From Thioalkalivibrio versutus (GTDB lineage: Bacteria > Pseudomonadota > Gammaproteobacteria > Ectothiorhodospirales > Ectothiorhodospiraceae): a stretch of 64,000 nt of DNA. This document shows positions 63,786 through 64,000 of the stretch, piece after piece; the stretch's first letter is position 1; every line of letters begins with the position of its first letter. A program made the translations under genes and the position numbers. The DNA lies in assembly GCF_001999325.1 (NCBI RefSeq), contig NZ_MVAR01000015.1, positions 77,466-141,465 on the forward strand. Reading direction: 5' to 3'. Below the pieces are notes generated by a model. That model was not told where the DNA came from and made no database searches. It saw only the letters and a list, made by a program, of their open reading frames with translations.

Positions 63786-64000
63786 GTGAGGCAACGGACG
63801 GGGCGCCCGACCGGGTGGTGCCCGGCGTCGGCTTCGCCTCCGCCTGTACGGCCCGGGAGCTGGAGGGCCTGATCCGCGAGGTACTGGCCGAGGTTCGCGC
63901 CGTGCTGGATGCGGCGCGCGTCGAGCCGATCGCGATCCGGCATCTGGCGGCACCGGCGCACAAGAGCGACAGCCCCATGCTGGCGTCGGTGGCGCGGGAG
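63782..64000 (+). CDS. cobE: CobE-type cobalamin biosynthesis protein, cut by the window edge
   Basis: The first 73 residues of a CobE/CbiG C-terminal-domain protein: VPGVGFASACTARELEGLI near the start and AAPAHKSDSPMLASVARE at the edge, the latter matching the family A-x2-xxKxDxxxL pattern. CobE is needed in the oxygen-dependent route, where it may bind hydrogenobyrinic acid. The likely start is TTG 63782, overlapping the cobL stop; GTG at 63815 is an alternative. Confidence 0.8.
   Translation, partial: MSEATDGAPDRVVPGVGFASACTARELEGLIREVLAEVRAVLDAARVEPIAIRHLAAPAHKSDSPMLASVARE

Overview
The window is high-G+C DNA (roughly two thirds G+C by eye) from a gammaproteobacterium. FabA, the rnfABCDGE-nth order, an FNR/ANR-type regulator and a YdbH-type protein support this class. 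A complete Mrp cation/proton antiporter, an Rnf complex, a sulfane-sulfur gene set and a near-complete oxygen-type cobalamin pathway suggest a haloalkaliphilic sulfur oxidiser of the Ectothiorhodospiraceae (Thioalkalivibrio-like). The genus is inference; no rRNA or tRNA gene is visible to confirm it.

Layout. 1-3.5 kb: a repeat-bearing flank, fabA, and three membrane or hypothetical genes. 3.7-9.5 kb: mrpABCDEFG, tightly overlapping. 9.5-13.1 kb: a sulfur module with a half-size sulfur oxygenase reductase-like protein transcribed away from an ArsR-rhodanese regulator, a persulfide dioxygenase-like hydrolase and an MFS carrier. A 28-bp palindrome covers the regulator's first possible start codons. 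13.1-20.3 kb: housekeeping and envelope genes (cyclic-nucleotide-binding protein, YdcF, YdbH/YdbL-type pair, YihY). 20.3-24.6 kb: an RND efflux pair. 24.6-35.2 kb, mostly minus strand: DUF1841, nth, an unrecognised gene, rnfEGDCBA, a methionine-salvage pair whose second member looks catalytically dead, and metG. 35.7-42 kb: apbC, dcd, arcC, fnr, cfa and small proteins. 42.2-44.1 kb: an unrecognised membrane protein.

44.2-64 kb is one long cobalamin region. A cobalamin riboswitch precedes btuB and a PduO-type adenosyltransferase. Next come an exported CobN-like chelatase with a histidine-rich insert, a short MotA/TolQ/ExbB proton channel and a DUF2149 protein whose membrane helix resembles that of ExbD. 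Then follow cobO, cobB, cobA, cbiD, an ABC-2 transporter pair, cobG, cobH, cobI, cobJ, cobK (inverted), cobL and the start of cobE at the right edge. Most pairs overlap by 1-14 bases, so translation is probably coupled.

Two parts deserve most attention. The first is the riboswitch-linked set of BtuB, exported CobN, ExbB-like and DUF2149 proteins. It looks like a proton-motive-force-coupled periplasmic machine acting on corrinoids or another tetrapyrrole. The second is the half-size SOR-like protein, which keeps the iron-ligand pattern and an equivalent of the catalytic cysteine of a much larger enzyme beside a persulfide-type regulator and dioxygenase.
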